Of a DNA stretch of 12,754 nt, positions 1-8,486 are shown one piece after another. Every line of letters starts with the position of its first letter. Within the stretch, counting starts at the first letter, position 1. Under the pieces are notes generated by a model that was given only the letters and a program-made list of their open reading frames with translations, had not been told where the DNA came from and searched no databases. Source of the DNA: Bacteroidota bacterium (GTDB lineage Bacteria; Bacteroidota; Bacteroidia; Chitinophagales; LD1); contig JAFDYP010000460.1 of NCBI GenBank assembly GCA_018267355.1, forward strand, positions 1-12,754. Reading direction: 5' to 3'. The position numbers were made by a program, and so were the translations under genes.

Positions 1-1063
1 CGAGCTGATTGATAGTATAAGGTAGCGTTTTCTTACTGAAGACATTCGTGAGTTCTGTCTTCAGTTGTTCGCCTTTGGCATCGAGGTCTGTGTAGATGCG
101 CGGGGTCTCGTCGAGCACTTTCAGCGTGGCGAGGCCGGCTCTCATGGCCAGAGGATTGCCGCTGAGGGTGCCCGCCTGATAGACAGTGCCGAGTGGCGCT
201 ATCATACTCATAATATCGCGGCGACCACCAAAAGCCCCAACCGGCAGGCCACCACCTATCACCTTACCAAAGGTCACGAGGTCTGCCCATACATTCAGCC
301 GCTGCTGTGCGCCACCTGCTGCGAGGCGGAAGCCTGTCATGACTTCGTCAAATATCAGGACAATGCCGTGCTTGGTACACAGCTCACGCATCAGCTCCAG
401 GTATCCGGGTAGTGGTGGCACGCAGCCCATATTGCCAGCTACCGGCTCTACTATGATGGCGGCGAGCTCGGCCTTGTTTTGCTCTATGCAATCTGAAAGT
501 GCCTGCTGGTCATTGAAGGCGAGCACCAGCGTATCGTCAGATACCACTGTGGGGATGCCGCCTTCCTGCCTGATGCCGAGTGTGGCTACACCGCTGCCAG
601 CTTTCTTCAGAAAAGGATCTGCATGCCCGTGGTAGTGCCCCTCAAACTTGATCACCTTAGCCCTGCCAGTGAAGCCGCGCGCGAGCCTCAGGGCACTCAT
701 GCAGGCCTCGGTGCCGCTATTGACCATGCGCACGAGGTCTATATTGGGCACCATCTTTTTGATCTGACGGGCTATGTCTATCTCGGTAGCCGTGGGTGCG
801 CCAAAAGAGAAAGCAGTATTCACTTGCTCAACTACTGCGGCCTGCACCTCTGGGTGACCGTGGCCGAGTATCATCGGGCCCCAGCTATTGATATAGTCGA
901 TATACTGATTGCCATCGACATCATACATATAGGCACCCTGCGCGCGCTGCATAAAAATGGGCGTACCACCCACCTGGCGAAAGGCGCGCACAGGAGAGTT
1001 GACCCCGCCCGGTATATGCGCCTGCGCCTGCTCAAAGAGTTCTTTGCTCTTGTTAATATTCAT
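1..1063 (-). CDS. hemL: Glutamate-1-semialdehyde 2,1-aminomutase, C-terminus off the window
   Basis: This PLP enzyme moves the amino group of glutamate-1-semialdehyde to give 5-aminolevulinate, the second step of the C5 heme pathway, in the cytoplasm. Translating the minus strand from the ATG at 1063 gives [20 protein letters not shown], then family signatures: [17 protein letters not shown] and [12 protein letters not shown] in the first half, and [18 protein letters not shown] carrying the PLP-binding lysine, K267 by my count. About 354 codons are present; the family is about 430 residues long, so roughly 75 C-terminal residues lie beyond the left edge. The start shares one base with the hemB stop (TAATG), so it is the last visible gene of the hem operon and probably translationally coupled. 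Whether more genes follow cannot be seen. No frameshift was found. Identification is secure. Confidence 0.96.
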   Translation of the reverse strand, partial: MNINKSKELFEQAQAHIPGGVNSPVRAFRQVGGTPIFMQRAQGAYMYDVDGNQYIDYINSWGPMILGHGHPEVQAAVVEQVNTAFSFGAPTATEIDIARQIKKMVPNIDLVRMVNSGTEACMSALRLARGFTGRAKVIKFEGHYHGHADPFLKKAGSGVATLGIRQEGGIPTVVSDDTLVLAFNDQQALSDCIEQNKAELAAIIVEPVAGNMGCVPPLPGYLELMRELCTKHGIVLIFDEVMTGFRLAAGGAQQRLNVWADLVTFGKVIGGGLPVGAFGGRRDIMSMIAPLGTVYQAGTLSGNPLAMRAGLATLKVLDETPRIYTDLDAKGEQLKTELTNVFSKKTLPYTINQL

Positions 1064-2031
1064 TATAACGATTGTAGATATTGCTTTGCAAAATAAGTAG
1101 CGATCAGATCTGCGCCTGCACGCTTGATAGCAATGAGAGACTCACGCACGGCGGCTTCTTCATTCAGCCAGCCATTGGCGGCAGCGGCTTTGATCATGGC
1201 GTACTCGCCGCTGACCTGATAGGCGGCTACCGGTACATTCACTTCATTCTTTACGTCCCGTATGATATCTAGGTAGGCGCCGGCTGGCTTTACCATCACG
1301 ATATCTGCGCCCTCGGCTATGTCATCGTTCACTTCTTTGAGCGCCTCACGCCTGTTTCGCGGGTCCATCTGGTAGCTCTTCTTGTCTCCAAACCCCGGGG
1401 CACTATCCAGTGCATCGCGGAAGGGACCGTAGAAGCAGGATGCATACTTGGCGCTGTAGGAGAGGATGCCGGTCTTGGTCAGGTGGCTCTGCTCCAGTGC
1501 TGTGCGTATCGCCCCTACCCGTCCATCCATCATATCAGATGGCGCTACTATATCTGCACCATAGGTGGCGTGCAGCACACTCATCTCGCTCAGGACGGCT
1601 ACCGTTTCATCATTGATGATCTCCTGCCCACGCACGAGGCCATCATGCCCGTGCGGAGAGAACGGGTCCAGCGCTACATCGGTCATCACGCACATCTCGG
1701 GGCTGGAGTCCTTCACCGTTTTGATAGCGCGTATCATGAGACCGTCTTTATTCAGTGCTTCGGAGCAGCGGTCATCTTTCAGGTGGTCAGGTACTTTGAC
1801 AAAAAGCAATACAGCTCTGATACCGAGATGCCATAGTGCTTTGATCTCTGCGTGCAATGTGTCCAGACTGAGCCGGTAGTAGCCGGGCATGGAGCTGATC
1901 TCCTCCCTGACATCTGTGCCATCCGTCACAAATAGCGGCACAATAAAATCATGCGGCTGCAAAATGGTCTCAGCCACCAGCTCGCGTATAGCGCTGCTCT
2001 GTCTCAGTGTCCTGTTTCTTCTCTGCATCAT
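1063..2031 (-). CDS. hemB: Delta-aminolevulinic acid dehydratase (porphobilinogen synthase), Mg-type
   Basis: HemB condenses two 5-aminolevulinate molecules into porphobilinogen. The 322-residue length is normal. The two active-site lysines are K195 in [17 protein letters not shown] and K248 in [17 protein letters not shown]. The metal-site segment reads [14 protein letters not shown] (118-131), with Asp/Ala where zinc enzymes carry a three-cysteine cluster. By family knowledge this is the non-zinc, magnesium-dependent class, as in Pseudomonas. The ATG at 2031 overlaps the hemF stop by 4 nt (ATGA), which supports this start; a second Met follows directly. The stop shares a base with hemL. The order hemF-hemB-hemL puts early-step enzymes at the 3' end of the operon. 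Confidence 0.97.
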   Translation of the reverse strand: MMQRRNRTLRQSSAIRELVAETILQPHDFIVPLFVTDGTDVREEISSMPGYYRLSLDTLHAEIKALWHLGIRAVLLFVKVPDHLKDDRCSEALNKDGLMIRAIKTVKDSSPEMCVMTDVALDPFSPHGHDGLVRGQEIINDETVAVLSEMSVLHATYGADIVAPSDMMDGRVGAIRTALEQSHLTKTGILSYSAKYASCFYGPFRDALDSAPGFGDKKSYQMDPRNRREALKEVNDDIAEGADIVMVKPAGAYLDIIRDVKNEVNVPVAAYQVSGEYAMIKAAAANGWLNEEAAVRESLIAIKRAGADLIATYFAKQYLQSL

Positions 2032-2936
2032 ATCCAGTCTTTGGGTGATAGTAGTATTTGCTGCAGCCGTGCTTCTTCGCCGCCCGGCAGCGGCTGGTAG
2101 TCATACTCAAAGCGTACTTCCGGCGGCAGGCTCATCAGTATGCTCTCCGTGCGGCCATTGCTTTTCAGGCCAAAGATAGTGCCGCGGTCGTGTATGAGAT
2201 TAAACTCCACATAGCGGCCCCTGCGTATCAGCTGCCAGTGTTTCTGCGCATCAGTGTAGGTGAGGCGCATCCTGAGCTCTACGATAGGCAGGTAGGCATC
2301 TATAAAGGCCTTACCGTTTGACTGCGCGAACTGCAACAGCGTGCCTGCCTGCAAAGCAGCCGATGGACGCAGGTGATCATAGAAGATGCCACCTATACCG
2401 CGGCGCTCATTGCCCCTGTGCGTATTGACAAAGTAGTCGTCGCATTGCTTTTTGAAAAGCGGATACCATACCGGGTCAAACTGGTCACAGCTGCTTTTAT
2501 GCACCAGATGAAAGTGAACAGCATCTTCATCAAAAAGATAGCAAGGCGTCAGATCTGCGCCACCGCCAAACCAGCAGTCAGTCACCGCGCCTGCCTCATT
2601 GTAGACTTCAAAGTATCGATAGTTAGCATGGACCGTGGGCACCATGGGGCTGTGTGGATGGATCACCAACGAGAGGCCGCAGGCGAAGAAGCGAGCGCCA
2701 TCTATTTTCAATTGTGTACGGATGCCATCGGTCATGTCTCCATAGACCTCAGAGATATTGACGCCCCCTTTTTCAAAAACATTGCCACCAGCTATCACAC
2801 GTGTCGTGCCGCCACCACCGCCGTGGCGCTCCCAGAGATCCTCGCGAAACTGCGCATGGCCATCTACCTGCTCTATGCGCCGGCAGATCTGGTCCTGCAG
2901 CTGACTGATCCACGATACAAATTCTTCCCGCTTCAT
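2028..2936 (-). CDS. hemF: Oxygen-dependent coproporphyrinogen III oxidase
   Basis: HemF oxidatively decarboxylates two propionates of coproporphyrinogen III to vinyl groups, using O2, to give protoporphyrinogen IX. The 302-residue protein matches the family end to end: a Gly-rich [13 protein letters not shown] (39-51), VHANYRYFE (102-110), [13 protein letters not shown] (123-135) and [17 protein letters not shown] (173-189). H93, H103, H141 or H143, and H173 correspond to the conserved histidines of the family. It is unrelated to the radical-SAM anaerobic enzyme HemN, so an oxygen-using lifestyle is implied. It is coupled on both sides by 4-nt ATGA overlaps, with hemE upstream and hemB downstream, which fixes its start at 2936. 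Confidence 0.97.
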   Translation of the reverse strand: MKREEFVSWISQLQDQICRRIEQVDGHAQFREDLWERHGGGGGTTRVIAGGNVFEKGGVNISEVYGDMTDGIRTQLKIDGARFFACGLSLVIHPHSPMVPTVHANYRYFEVYNEAGAVTDCWFGGGADLTPCYLFDEDAVHFHLVHKSSCDQFDPVWYPLFKKQCDDYFVNTHRGNERRGIGGIFYDHLRPSAALQAGTLLQFAQSNGKAFIDAYLPIVELRMRLTYTDAQKHWQLIRRGRYVEFNLIHDRGTIFGLKSNGRTESILMSLPPEVRFEYDYQPLPGGEEARLQQILLSPKDWI

Positions 2937-3964
2937 ACTGTGTATTCTTTTACAGCATCTACGAAGGCCTTTGCATTATCTACCGGCACGTGCGGCAGGA
3001 TGCCATGGCCGAGATTGGCTATATAGCGCTGCGGGCCAAAATCGTTTATCATCTTAGTGACATCCTTCTTGATCTGTGCAGGAGTAGTCAGTAGTTTGAT
3101 AGGATCAAAATTGCCTTGCACAGTCAGTTTACTACCGGTCAGTATCCTGGCATACTTAGGACTGATAGTCCAGTCGACGCCCACGGCAGCAGCGCTCGTC
3201 TCTGCCAGCTGCGGTAGCGCGTACCAGCTACCCTTAGGGAAAAGAATGACAGGGCACAGCGGTGAGATGGCATCTGCTATCTGTCTCAGGTATGGCAGTG
3301 CATACAGATCAAAATCTGCCGGCGCCAGCATACCGCTCCAGCTATCAAATACCTGTATACAGTCAGCGCCTGCAGCTACCTGCGCTCTGAGGTATGAGAT
3401 GGTGGCGTCAGTGATCTTTTGCAGTAATGCATGAGCCAAATGCGGCTGTGAAAAGCAGAACTGCTTTGCCTTATCAAAGTTCTTGCTGCCTTTGCCTTCT
3501 ACCATATAGCAGAGGATGGTGAACGGCGCACCAGCGAAGCCGATAAGCGGCACGCGGCCATTGAGTGCTTTCTTCGTCATAGAGATAGCCTGGCAGACGT
3601 AGTCGAGGCGCTCTGCTGCGCCCTCTACCTGCAGCCGGTCTATATCCGCTTGTGTACTGATCGTGTCAGGCAGGATGGGACCTTTGTTTTCCTCCAGTAG
3701 TACTTTGACGCCGAGTGCCTGAGGTATCACCAGTATATCTGAGAAAATAATAGCAGCATCAGGGCCGATGATATCTATAGGCTGTAGCGTGATCTCGCAG
3801 GCCAGCTCGGGGGTCTCCACGCGGGTGAAGAAGTCGTATTTAGCACGCAGTGTCATGTACTCTGGCAGGTAGCGACCTGCCTGGCGCATCATCCATACGG
3901 GTGGGCGCTCTACGGTCTCGCCACGCAATGCGCGCAGCAGGAGGTGTTGTGGTTTATCGGTCAT
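2933..3964 (-). CDS. hemE: Uroporphyrinogen III decarboxylase
   Basis: HemE removes four acetate carboxyls from uroporphyrinogen III to give coproporphyrinogen III; it needs no cofactor and is cytoplasmic. The 343-residue length is typical. [17 protein letters not shown] (20-36) carries the substrate-binding arginines R27 and R31. [14 protein letters not shown] contains the catalytic aspartate D76. [20 protein letters not shown] supplies the conserved tyrosine, and [16 protein letters not shown] is the C-terminal signature. The ATG at 3964 lies inside the end of hemD (11-bp overlap). The stop overlaps hemF by 4 nt. All expected motifs are intact. Confidence 0.97.
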   Translation of the reverse strand: MTDKPQHLLLRALRGETVERPPVWMMRQAGRYLPEYMTLRAKYDFFTRVETPELACEITLQPIDIIGPDAAIIFSDILVIPQALGVKVLLEENKGPILPDTISTQADIDRLQVEGAAERLDYVCQAISMTKKALNGRVPLIGFAGAPFTILCYMVEGKGSKNFDKAKQFCFSQPHLAHALLQKITDATISYLRAQVAAGADCIQVFDSWSGMLAPADFDLYALPYLRQIADAISPLCPVILFPKGSWYALPQLAETSAAAVGVDWTISPKYARILTGSKLTVQGNFDPIKLLTTPAQIKKDVTKMINDFGPQRYIANLGHGILPHVPVDNAKAFVDAVKEYTV

Positions 3965-4649
3965 GAGTATCTGAAGGGTGATAGTTTGATAATAAATGTA
4001 GCATCTGCTCTGGAGTGGGTGTGGCTGGCACGAGTAGGTTGATATCCGTGATTCGTTCGCGCAGATGTGAGGCGGTAGTCGGGCCTATGCAGCAGCAGAT
4101 ACTGGTTGATTTAATGACATTGTGCAGCAGGTAGCTGTCTACACCACTCGGACTGAAAAAAAGAATCATATCATAAGCGTCTGTGACCACGGGGCCAATG
4201 AGATCTGTACGGTAGACCTCCAGCGTATGATAGCTGATCCCGGCATCCGCCAGGCGTGTTCCGAGCGTATCCAGTGTGAGATTTCCCGTCAGATGGAGGA
4301 TGCTGTGTATTGCTTTGTTTTCCGTGATGAGTGCGGATAGTGACTCTGCATTATCTGCACTGGCAGTTGTATTGATACCATGCTGTGCCAGGGAGTCTTT
4401 TGTTTTGCCCGACAGGGCGTAGATCATTTTAGTCTGGCAAAGAGATGTGAGCCTGTCATCCTTCATTGCATGCTCTACTGCCTGGCTGCTGGTGAAGGCG
4501 ATAGCATCGTACTGTGTCGCATCTATATTAGTCGTATCACACGCTACAGGCGTGACGCGGAGCATCTCCACACAGGTGATCTCCAGGCCGCGCTGAGTGT
4601 AGGTGGCTATGAGCGCGTCGTCGAGCTTTTTAGTCGAGAGTACTTTCAT
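3954..4649 (-). CDS. hemD: Uroporphyrinogen III synthase
   Basis: HemD closes the linear tetrapyrrole hydroxymethylbilane with inversion of ring D to give uroporphyrinogen III. The family is very divergent in sequence, so the call rests on both motifs and position. Visible are the two half-domain signatures FTSSQAVEH (52-60) and [10 protein letters not shown] (164-173), the conserved VYRT tyrosine (Y146) and IGPTTASHL (188-196). The length of 231 residues is usual for a stand-alone HemD. It begins 20 bp inside hemC and ends 11 bp inside hemE. Lying directly between hemC and hemE, as is common in bacteria, makes the assignment firm despite weak sequence conservation. Confidence 0.92.
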   Translation of the reverse strand: MKVLSTKKLDDALIATYTQRGLEITCVEMLRVTPVACDTTNIDATQYDAIAFTSSQAVEHAMKDDRLTSLCQTKMIYALSGKTKDSLAQHGINTTASADNAESLSALITENKAIHSILHLTGNLTLDTLGTRLADAGISYHTLEVYRTDLIGPVVTDAYDMILFFSPSGVDSYLLHNVIKSTSICCCIGPTTASHLRERITDINLLVPATPTPEQMLHLLSNYHPSDTHDR

Positions 4650-5565
4650 CGCTCCAGTCTTTACAGCGTATCTCGTCCATCAGGCCTTCGGCTCCCGGCT
4701 GGACCAGCAGTGCCTCGGCAGCTGTGGTGCCGGCATCTGCTATCTGCGCCTGATCAAATACCCGTTCTACAAAATAAGCTCTGGTACCGTCGAAAGAATG
4801 CACGGCACCTTTGAAGTGTAAATCATCACCACTCATATAGGCATAGGCACTCACAGGCACCGAGCAGCCGCCCATCAGCCTGCGCAGGAACTGCCGCTCC
4901 GCGTGTGCTGCGGTCATTGTCGGTGTGTGATTGATCCTCGGCCAGGTAGTCGCGAGGCGCTGATCATCCAGACGCGACACGATGCCCACTACCCCCTGTG
5001 CAGGTGCAGGTATCATCCAGTCCAGCGTGATGGCCTCTGCCGGCAGCAGGCCCACGCGCTCGAGTCCTGCTTTGGCGAAGATGACGCCGTCCATGTCTGT
5101 ATTCTCTCCGTACTTGCGGAGGCGGGTTTGTACGTTGCCGCGGATGGATGTGGTGTTGTGATCCGGGTATTTCGCTTGCCATTGCGCTATGCGGCGGAGG
5201 CTACTGGTGGCTATGGTAAAAGATGAACCGTCCGTAAGTTTCGTTTTGTCTTTGACCAGCGCTACGTCCTCATGAGCACCGCGTGGCAGTACAGCAGAGA
5301 GAGTGAGGCCGGTAGCCAGTTGTGTCGGTACATCTTTCAGCGAGTGTACCGCTAGATCGGCAGTGCCCTCCAGCAGGGCGATGTCGAGTTGCCTGGTGAA
5401 AACGCCTGATACGCCCATGGCGTAGATAGGCTGTGTGAGGTGCGTATCGCCGGTGCTCTCGATAGGCACTAGTACGGATGTGATGCCGCAGCCGGCCAGT
5501 GCGCGCTGTACCTCCTCTGCCTGCCACAGTGCGAGCTGGCTGCTGCGCGTGGCGATCCTTATCAT
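4630..5565 (-). CDS. hemC: Porphobilinogen deaminase (hydroxymethylbilane synthase)
   Basis: HemC polymerises four porphobilinogens on a covalently held dipyrromethane primer to give hydroxymethylbilane. I chose the ATG at 5565, giving MIRIATRSSQLALWQAEEVQ and 311 residues, because this is where family homology starts; an in-frame GTG at 5580 would add five residues overlapping hemA. Signatures are AVHSLKDVPTQ with the catalytic aspartate (D78), ATSSLRRIAQ and SIRGNVQTRL for substrate binding, and RRLMGGCSVPV with C234, which should carry the dipyrromethane cofactor. It starts 7 nt after the hemA stop and ends 20 bp inside hemD. Confidence 0.97.
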   Translation of the reverse strand: MIRIATRSSQLALWQAEEVQRALAGCGITSVLVPIESTGDTHLTQPIYAMGVSGVFTRQLDIALLEGTADLAVHSLKDVPTQLATGLTLSAVLPRGAHEDVALVKDKTKLTDGSSFTIATSSLRRIAQWQAKYPDHNTTSIRGNVQTRLRKYGENTDMDGVIFAKAGLERVGLLPAEAITLDWMIPAPAQGVVGIVSRLDDQRLATTWPRINHTPTMTAAHAERQFLRRLMGGCSVPVSAYAYMSGDDLHFKGAVHSFDGTRAYFVERVFDQAQIADAGTTAAEALLVQPGAEGLMDEIRCKDWSDESTLD

Positions 5566-5572
5566 ACCGCTA

Positions 5573-6628
5573 TCAATCACAGCAAATGACCCAATCAGGT
5601 GAAACAGGTTTCTGCGTAGTAAACTCTATGCGGCGGCGCTGCCAGGCTATCAACTCAGAAATGTTTTCCTCGATGATCTTCTCGGCAAAGGGTACCTGGT
5701 TTTTGCGCTTGTCTATCGTCTCATTGATGATCTCTGAGAGCTGGTCTATGTCGTAGAGCCGCACACCCGGCAGGTCGCGGACCTCGGGGGCTACATTGCT
5801 CGGTACAGACATGTCAAAGATGAGGCGGATAGGCGTATCACGTATATCAGCGGCAGTGACCAGCGGGTGGTCTGCGCCTGTGGCTACCACCAGCACTTCA
5901 CTTTGGGTCAGTGCGGTGGGCAGGTCCTTTGACTGCGCGGCGAGGACATTGAACTCTCTGGCCAGTGAGGCCGCTTTCTCTTCATTGCGATTCACCAGCG
6001 TGACGGACACGTCACTGAGATAATGAGTCAGGTTTCTCAGGGTCAGTGTGCCTATTTTACCCAGGCCGTAGAGGGTGAGGCGCTGCAGCTGCTTCATTGT
6101 ATTTTCTTTGTGAAAGAGCTGCACCACCGCATACGAGGTAGAAGTAGTGCCATCAGAGAGGCTGGTGGTGCTGCGCACCTCCTTGGAGGTCTTGAGCGCA
6201 GTGGTCGTCAGCTTCTCCATCAGCCCGCTCACCATGCCGTATTCCTTGGCCTCGCCAAAAGCCTTCTTGAGCTGGCCTACGATCTCATAGTCACCTAGTA
6301 TCTGAGACTCAATGCCCGATGCCACGCGCAGCAGGTGCCGTATGGCGTCCACTCCCTTTTTGATAAAGATATACTCCGATATCTCCTGCTCAGATACCTG
6401 GCAGTGCGTGCGGAAAACATCTACCAACTGCTCAGGTGCGGGTGCCAGAGCATATATCTCAGTCCTATTGCAGGTAGATAAAATGAAGAAATCTCTGCCG
6501 GGATCACTGGCCGCCTCACCATATATAGCGCGGATGGCTGTAGTAGTGAGCGCAAATTTGCTCCTTATTTCCAACGACGTTTTCCTGTAGTTCACTCCGA
6601 TTATTGTTAGACAAATGTCATTTTCCAT
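5573..6628 (-). CDS. hemA: Glutamyl-tRNA reductase, short form
   Basis: HemA reduces glutamyl-tRNA(Glu) with NADPH to glutamate-1-semialdehyde, the committed step of the C5 pathway. The ATG at 6628 gives MENDICLTIIGVNYRKTSLE; a TTG ten codons upstream is less likely because it coincides with the candidate promoter. The catalytic domain has STCNRTEIYA with nucleophile C53 and GIESQILGDYEIVGQLKKA. The NADPH-binding domain has LYGLGKIG (186-193) and ATGADHPLV. The protein is only 351 residues, against about 410-430 usually. It stops soon after ISELIAWQRRR (323-333), so most of the C-terminal dimerisation domain is missing. hemC follows after 7 nt, leaving no room for a frameshifted remainder. 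It is the first gene of the operon. Confidence 0.95.
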   Translation of the reverse strand: MENDICLTIIGVNYRKTSLEIRSKFALTTTAIRAIYGEAASDPGRDFFILSTCNRTEIYALAPAPEQLVDVFRTHCQVSEQEISEYIFIKKGVDAIRHLLRVASGIESQILGDYEIVGQLKKAFGEAKEYGMVSGLMEKLTTTALKTSKEVRSTTSLSDGTTSTSYAVVQLFHKENTMKQLQRLTLYGLGKIGTLTLRNLTHYLSDVSVTLVNRNEEKAASLAREFNVLAAQSKDLPTALTQSEVLVVATGADHPLVTAADIRDTPIRLIFDMSVPSNVAPEVRDLPGVRLYDIDQLSEIINETIDKRKNQVPFAEKIIEENISELIAWQRRRIEFTTQKPVSPDWVICCD

Positions 6629-6655
6629 GTAAAGAGCTACGTCGATTTGTGGCCG

Positions 6656-6663
6656 CAAAGATT
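6656..6663 (-). promoter_or_regulatory. Candidate -7 box of the hem operon promoter
   Basis: Read on the minus strand, AATCTTTG followed by CGGCC matches the Bacteroidota -7 consensus TAnnTTTG at all but the first base. It would start transcription about 20 nt before the hemA ATG at 6628. No convincing -33 TTTG is seen at the usual distance upstream, so the call is tentative. Confidence 0.4.
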
Positions 6664-6690
6664 GATTTTAATAGCTCGATTTTCAGATAC

Positions 6691-6718
6691 TTGACGTTAA
6701 ATGACAATACTATGACAA
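6691..6718. promoter_or_regulatory. Three TGAC direct repeats at helical spacing between hemA and hemH
   Basis: TGAC occurs at 6692, 6702 and 6713, with the last two extended to TGACAA/TGACAAAA. The spacings of 10 and 11 bp put the motifs on one face of the helix. The block lies midway in the 142-bp divergent region, between the candidate promoters of hemA (6656-6663) and hemH (from 6735). That is where a shared regulator of both transcripts would bind. No known consensus such as Fur is recognised; the operator role is inference. Confidence 0.3.
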
Positions 6719-6734
6719 AACACTGCAGGCGTAT

Positions 6735-6770
6735 TTTGGTTATTACCGCTGATTGATAAACTTTCGCGCC
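6735..6770 (+). promoter_or_regulatory. Candidate hemH promoter with almost no leader
   Basis: A TTTG at 6735-6738 resembles the Bacteroidota -33 element. After 18 nt comes TAAACTTTCG (6757-6766), which is close to the -7 box TAnnTTTG, and the ATG follows 4 nt later. The 10-mer ACTTTCGCGC, one base and then ATG is repeated exactly in front of hemJ. The transcript would have a very short leader or none. Confidence 0.45.
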
Positions 6771-7823
6771 ATGTTGAATGAAACTACAGGCCTCATTATC
6801 CTCAATCTGGGGTCGCCTGATAGCCCCGGGCGGGGCGATGTGAATAGATACCTCCGGCAGTTTCTGATGGACGAAAGGGTGATAGATGCACCGGCGCTGA
6901 TCCGTACTATACTGGTGAAAGGGTATATCGTACCTATGCGGGCGGGCAACTCTGCCGAGGCCTACCGCTCTATCTGGACCAAAGAAGGCTCACCGCTGAA
7001 AGTGATCTCTGAGAAGTTTACAAATCTGGTGACAGACAGACTGGAGATGCCCGTGACCCTCGGTATGCGCTATGGAGCACCATCTACAGCCTACGCACTG
7101 CAAAAGCTACTAGAGAAAGCTCCGGCCATCAAAACCATACTCGTAGCCCCTATGTACCCACACTACGCCATGAGCAGCTACGAGACGGCCATAGAGCACC
7201 TGAAAGACGCTGTACGCGCCCAAGGAGTGGAGGCGCAGATCAAAGTACTGAAACCTTTCTACAATGATCCGCTATATATAGAAGCACTGGCTGCGAGTAT
7301 ACGCCCCTATCTGGAGCGCGGGGAGTATGATGGCTACCTCTTCAGCTATCATGGCCTGCCGGTGAGGCATCTGAAGAAATCTGACCCCACCAAGAAGCAC
7401 TGCTACATCACCGGGGACTGCTGCGATGTAGCCTCTGACGCCTGGCAGACATGCTATAAGCACCAGGTGAAGATCACCACCAAACTGGTGACTGAGAAGC
7501 TAGGCATGGAGCCAAACAAAATCCATCTGACCTTTCAGTCACGGCTGGCGGGGGATAAGTGGCTGCAGCCCTATACAGACACCGCCCTGCAGGAGCTGCC
7601 AAAGAATGGTACAAAGAAACTGCTGGCCTTGTGCCCTGCATTCGTAGCGGACTGCCTGGAGACGCTGGAGGAGATGGATATGCGCGGCCGCGAAGAGTTT
7701 ATGAGCAATGGTGGCGAGGTGTATGACCGTGTACCATGCCTCAATACGGATGCCGCCTGGGTAGATGCTTTTGCCACCTGGTGCGCGCAGCACGAGGGGG
7801 CGTATGCTTCGCTTTGGAAATAA
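6771..7823 (+). CDS. hemH: Ferrochelatase with an internal cysteine cluster
   Basis: HemH inserts Fe2+ into protoporphyrin IX to make protoheme, the terminal step. The ATG at 6771 gives MLNETTGLIILNLGSPDSP and 350 residues; a TTG six codons upstream would lie in the promoter. Motifs: LNLGSP near the N-terminus, MYPHYAMSS (128-136), the catalytic histidine H194 in SYHGLP, and CPAFVADCLETLEE (288-301) with the conserved acidic residues. Directly after the histidine lies C211-x5-CC-x9-C228, reminiscent of bacterial ferrochelatases with an internal [2Fe-2S] cluster; cluster binding here is inference. There are no membrane segments. It diverges from the hem operon and converges on hemJ, whose product makes its substrate. 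Confidence 0.96.
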   Translation: MLNETTGLIILNLGSPDSPGRGDVNRYLRQFLMDERVIDAPALIRTILVKGYIVPMRAGNSAEAYRSIWTKEGSPLKVISEKFTNLVTDRLEMPVTLGMRYGAPSTAYALQKLLEKAPAIKTILVAPMYPHYAMSSYETAIEHLKDAVRAQGVEAQIKVLKPFYNDPLYIEALAASIRPYLERGEYDGYLFSYHGLPVRHLKKSDPTKKHCYITGDCCDVASDAWQTCYKHQVKITTKLVTEKLGMEPNKIHLTFQSRLAGDKWLQPYTDTALQELPKNGTKKLLALCPAFVADCLETLEEMDMRGREEFMSNGGEVYDRVPCLNTDAAWVDAFATWCAQHEGAYASLWK

Positions 7824-7829
7824 AACTTT

Positions 7830-8357
7830 TTACTGTTTAGCGCGGATACTTTTGTAGAGCCTGATAGCGCTCATGAGGATGGCTATAAATAAGACCAGCC
7901 CTCCTAAAGCCCACAACACACTCAGGCCATCTTTGACCACTACCAGCATGACGATTGATAAGAGGAATATTGTGGCTACTTCATTCCATATACGCAGCTG
8001 CTGCGAGCTGTAGCGGAAGATGCCCGCCGCCTGCTGGCGGAAGATGGCGTGGAGACTAAAGTGATATGCATACAATCCAACTACAAAGCACAATTTGATC
8101 ACCAGCCAGGTGGGCAGCGAGCCATATAGTGTATACATCCACGTGCCGAATATGAGGGTAAGCACTGCCGATGGCCAGGTGATGCCATACCACAGGCGGC
8201 GCGTCATGAGGAGCAGCTGCTGCAGCAATATGCTGCGCTCCGGCTCGCTTTTTTCATTCGCCTCCGCGTTGTAAACAAACAGCCGGACGATGTAGAAAAG
8301 GCCGCTAAACCAGGTAACGATGAATATGATATGGAGTGCCTTTACGTATTGGTACAT
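7830..8357 (-). CDS. hemJ: HemJ-type protoporphyrinogen IX oxidase, membrane protein
   Basis: HemJ (UPF0093/CopD-like family) oxidises protoporphyrinogen IX to protoporphyrin IX in the cytoplasmic membrane, replacing HemG or HemY. The ATG at 8357 gives 175 residues beginning MYQYVKALHIIFIVTWFSGL; in-frame codons upstream encode nothing family-like. I see four hydrophobic segments, roughly 8-28, 60-78, 84-104 and 120-140. H9 in KALHIIFIVTWFSGLFYIVR and K88 in LPTWLVIKL match the His and Lys known to be essential in this family. Its location beside a complete hem set that lacks any other protoporphyrinogen oxidase supports the call. Only 6 bp separate its stop from the hemH stop, with no terminator hairpin visible between them. 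Confidence 0.92.
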   Translation of the reverse strand: MYQYVKALHIIFIVTWFSGLFYIVRLFVYNAEANEKSEPERSILLQQLLLMTRRLWYGITWPSAVLTLIFGTWMYTLYGSLPTWLVIKLCFVVGLYAYHFSLHAIFRQQAAGIFRYSSQQLRIWNEVATIFLLSIVMLVVVKDGLSVLWALGGLVLFIAILMSAIRLYKSIRAKQ

Positions 8358-8370
8358 CGCGCGAAAGTAA
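8358..8370 (-). promoter_or_regulatory. Candidate hemJ promoter abutting the start codon
   Basis: On the minus strand TTACTTTCGCGCG runs straight into the ATG. It shares ACTTTCGCGC plus the same 1-nt gap with the hemH start region. It resembles a -7 box TAnnTTTG with one change. No clear -33 box was found. Confidence 0.4.
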
Positions 8371-8486
8371 ATAAGGAAGTGAGATTTTCCCGTTTTAAAA
8401 TTCACCACCAGACATTCCTGACAGGGCTGTGGTATGATGAAAACTATTGAGCCAGTGTGCGCAAAGAGCATCAATTGGGATTCTCT

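Noticed and set aside
2373..3026. Plus-strand open frame of 217 codons
   Set aside because: It is antisense to hemF and part of hemE, whose conserved motifs are intact on the minus strand.
7823..7830. Bidirectional terminator between hemH and hemJ
   Set aside because: Only 6 bp separate the stops; an A/T run is present but no stem can be drawn.
8358..8474. Longer HemJ with 39 extra N-terminal residues
   Set aside because: The extra residues do not fit the family, and the promoter-like box lies directly before the ATG at 8357.
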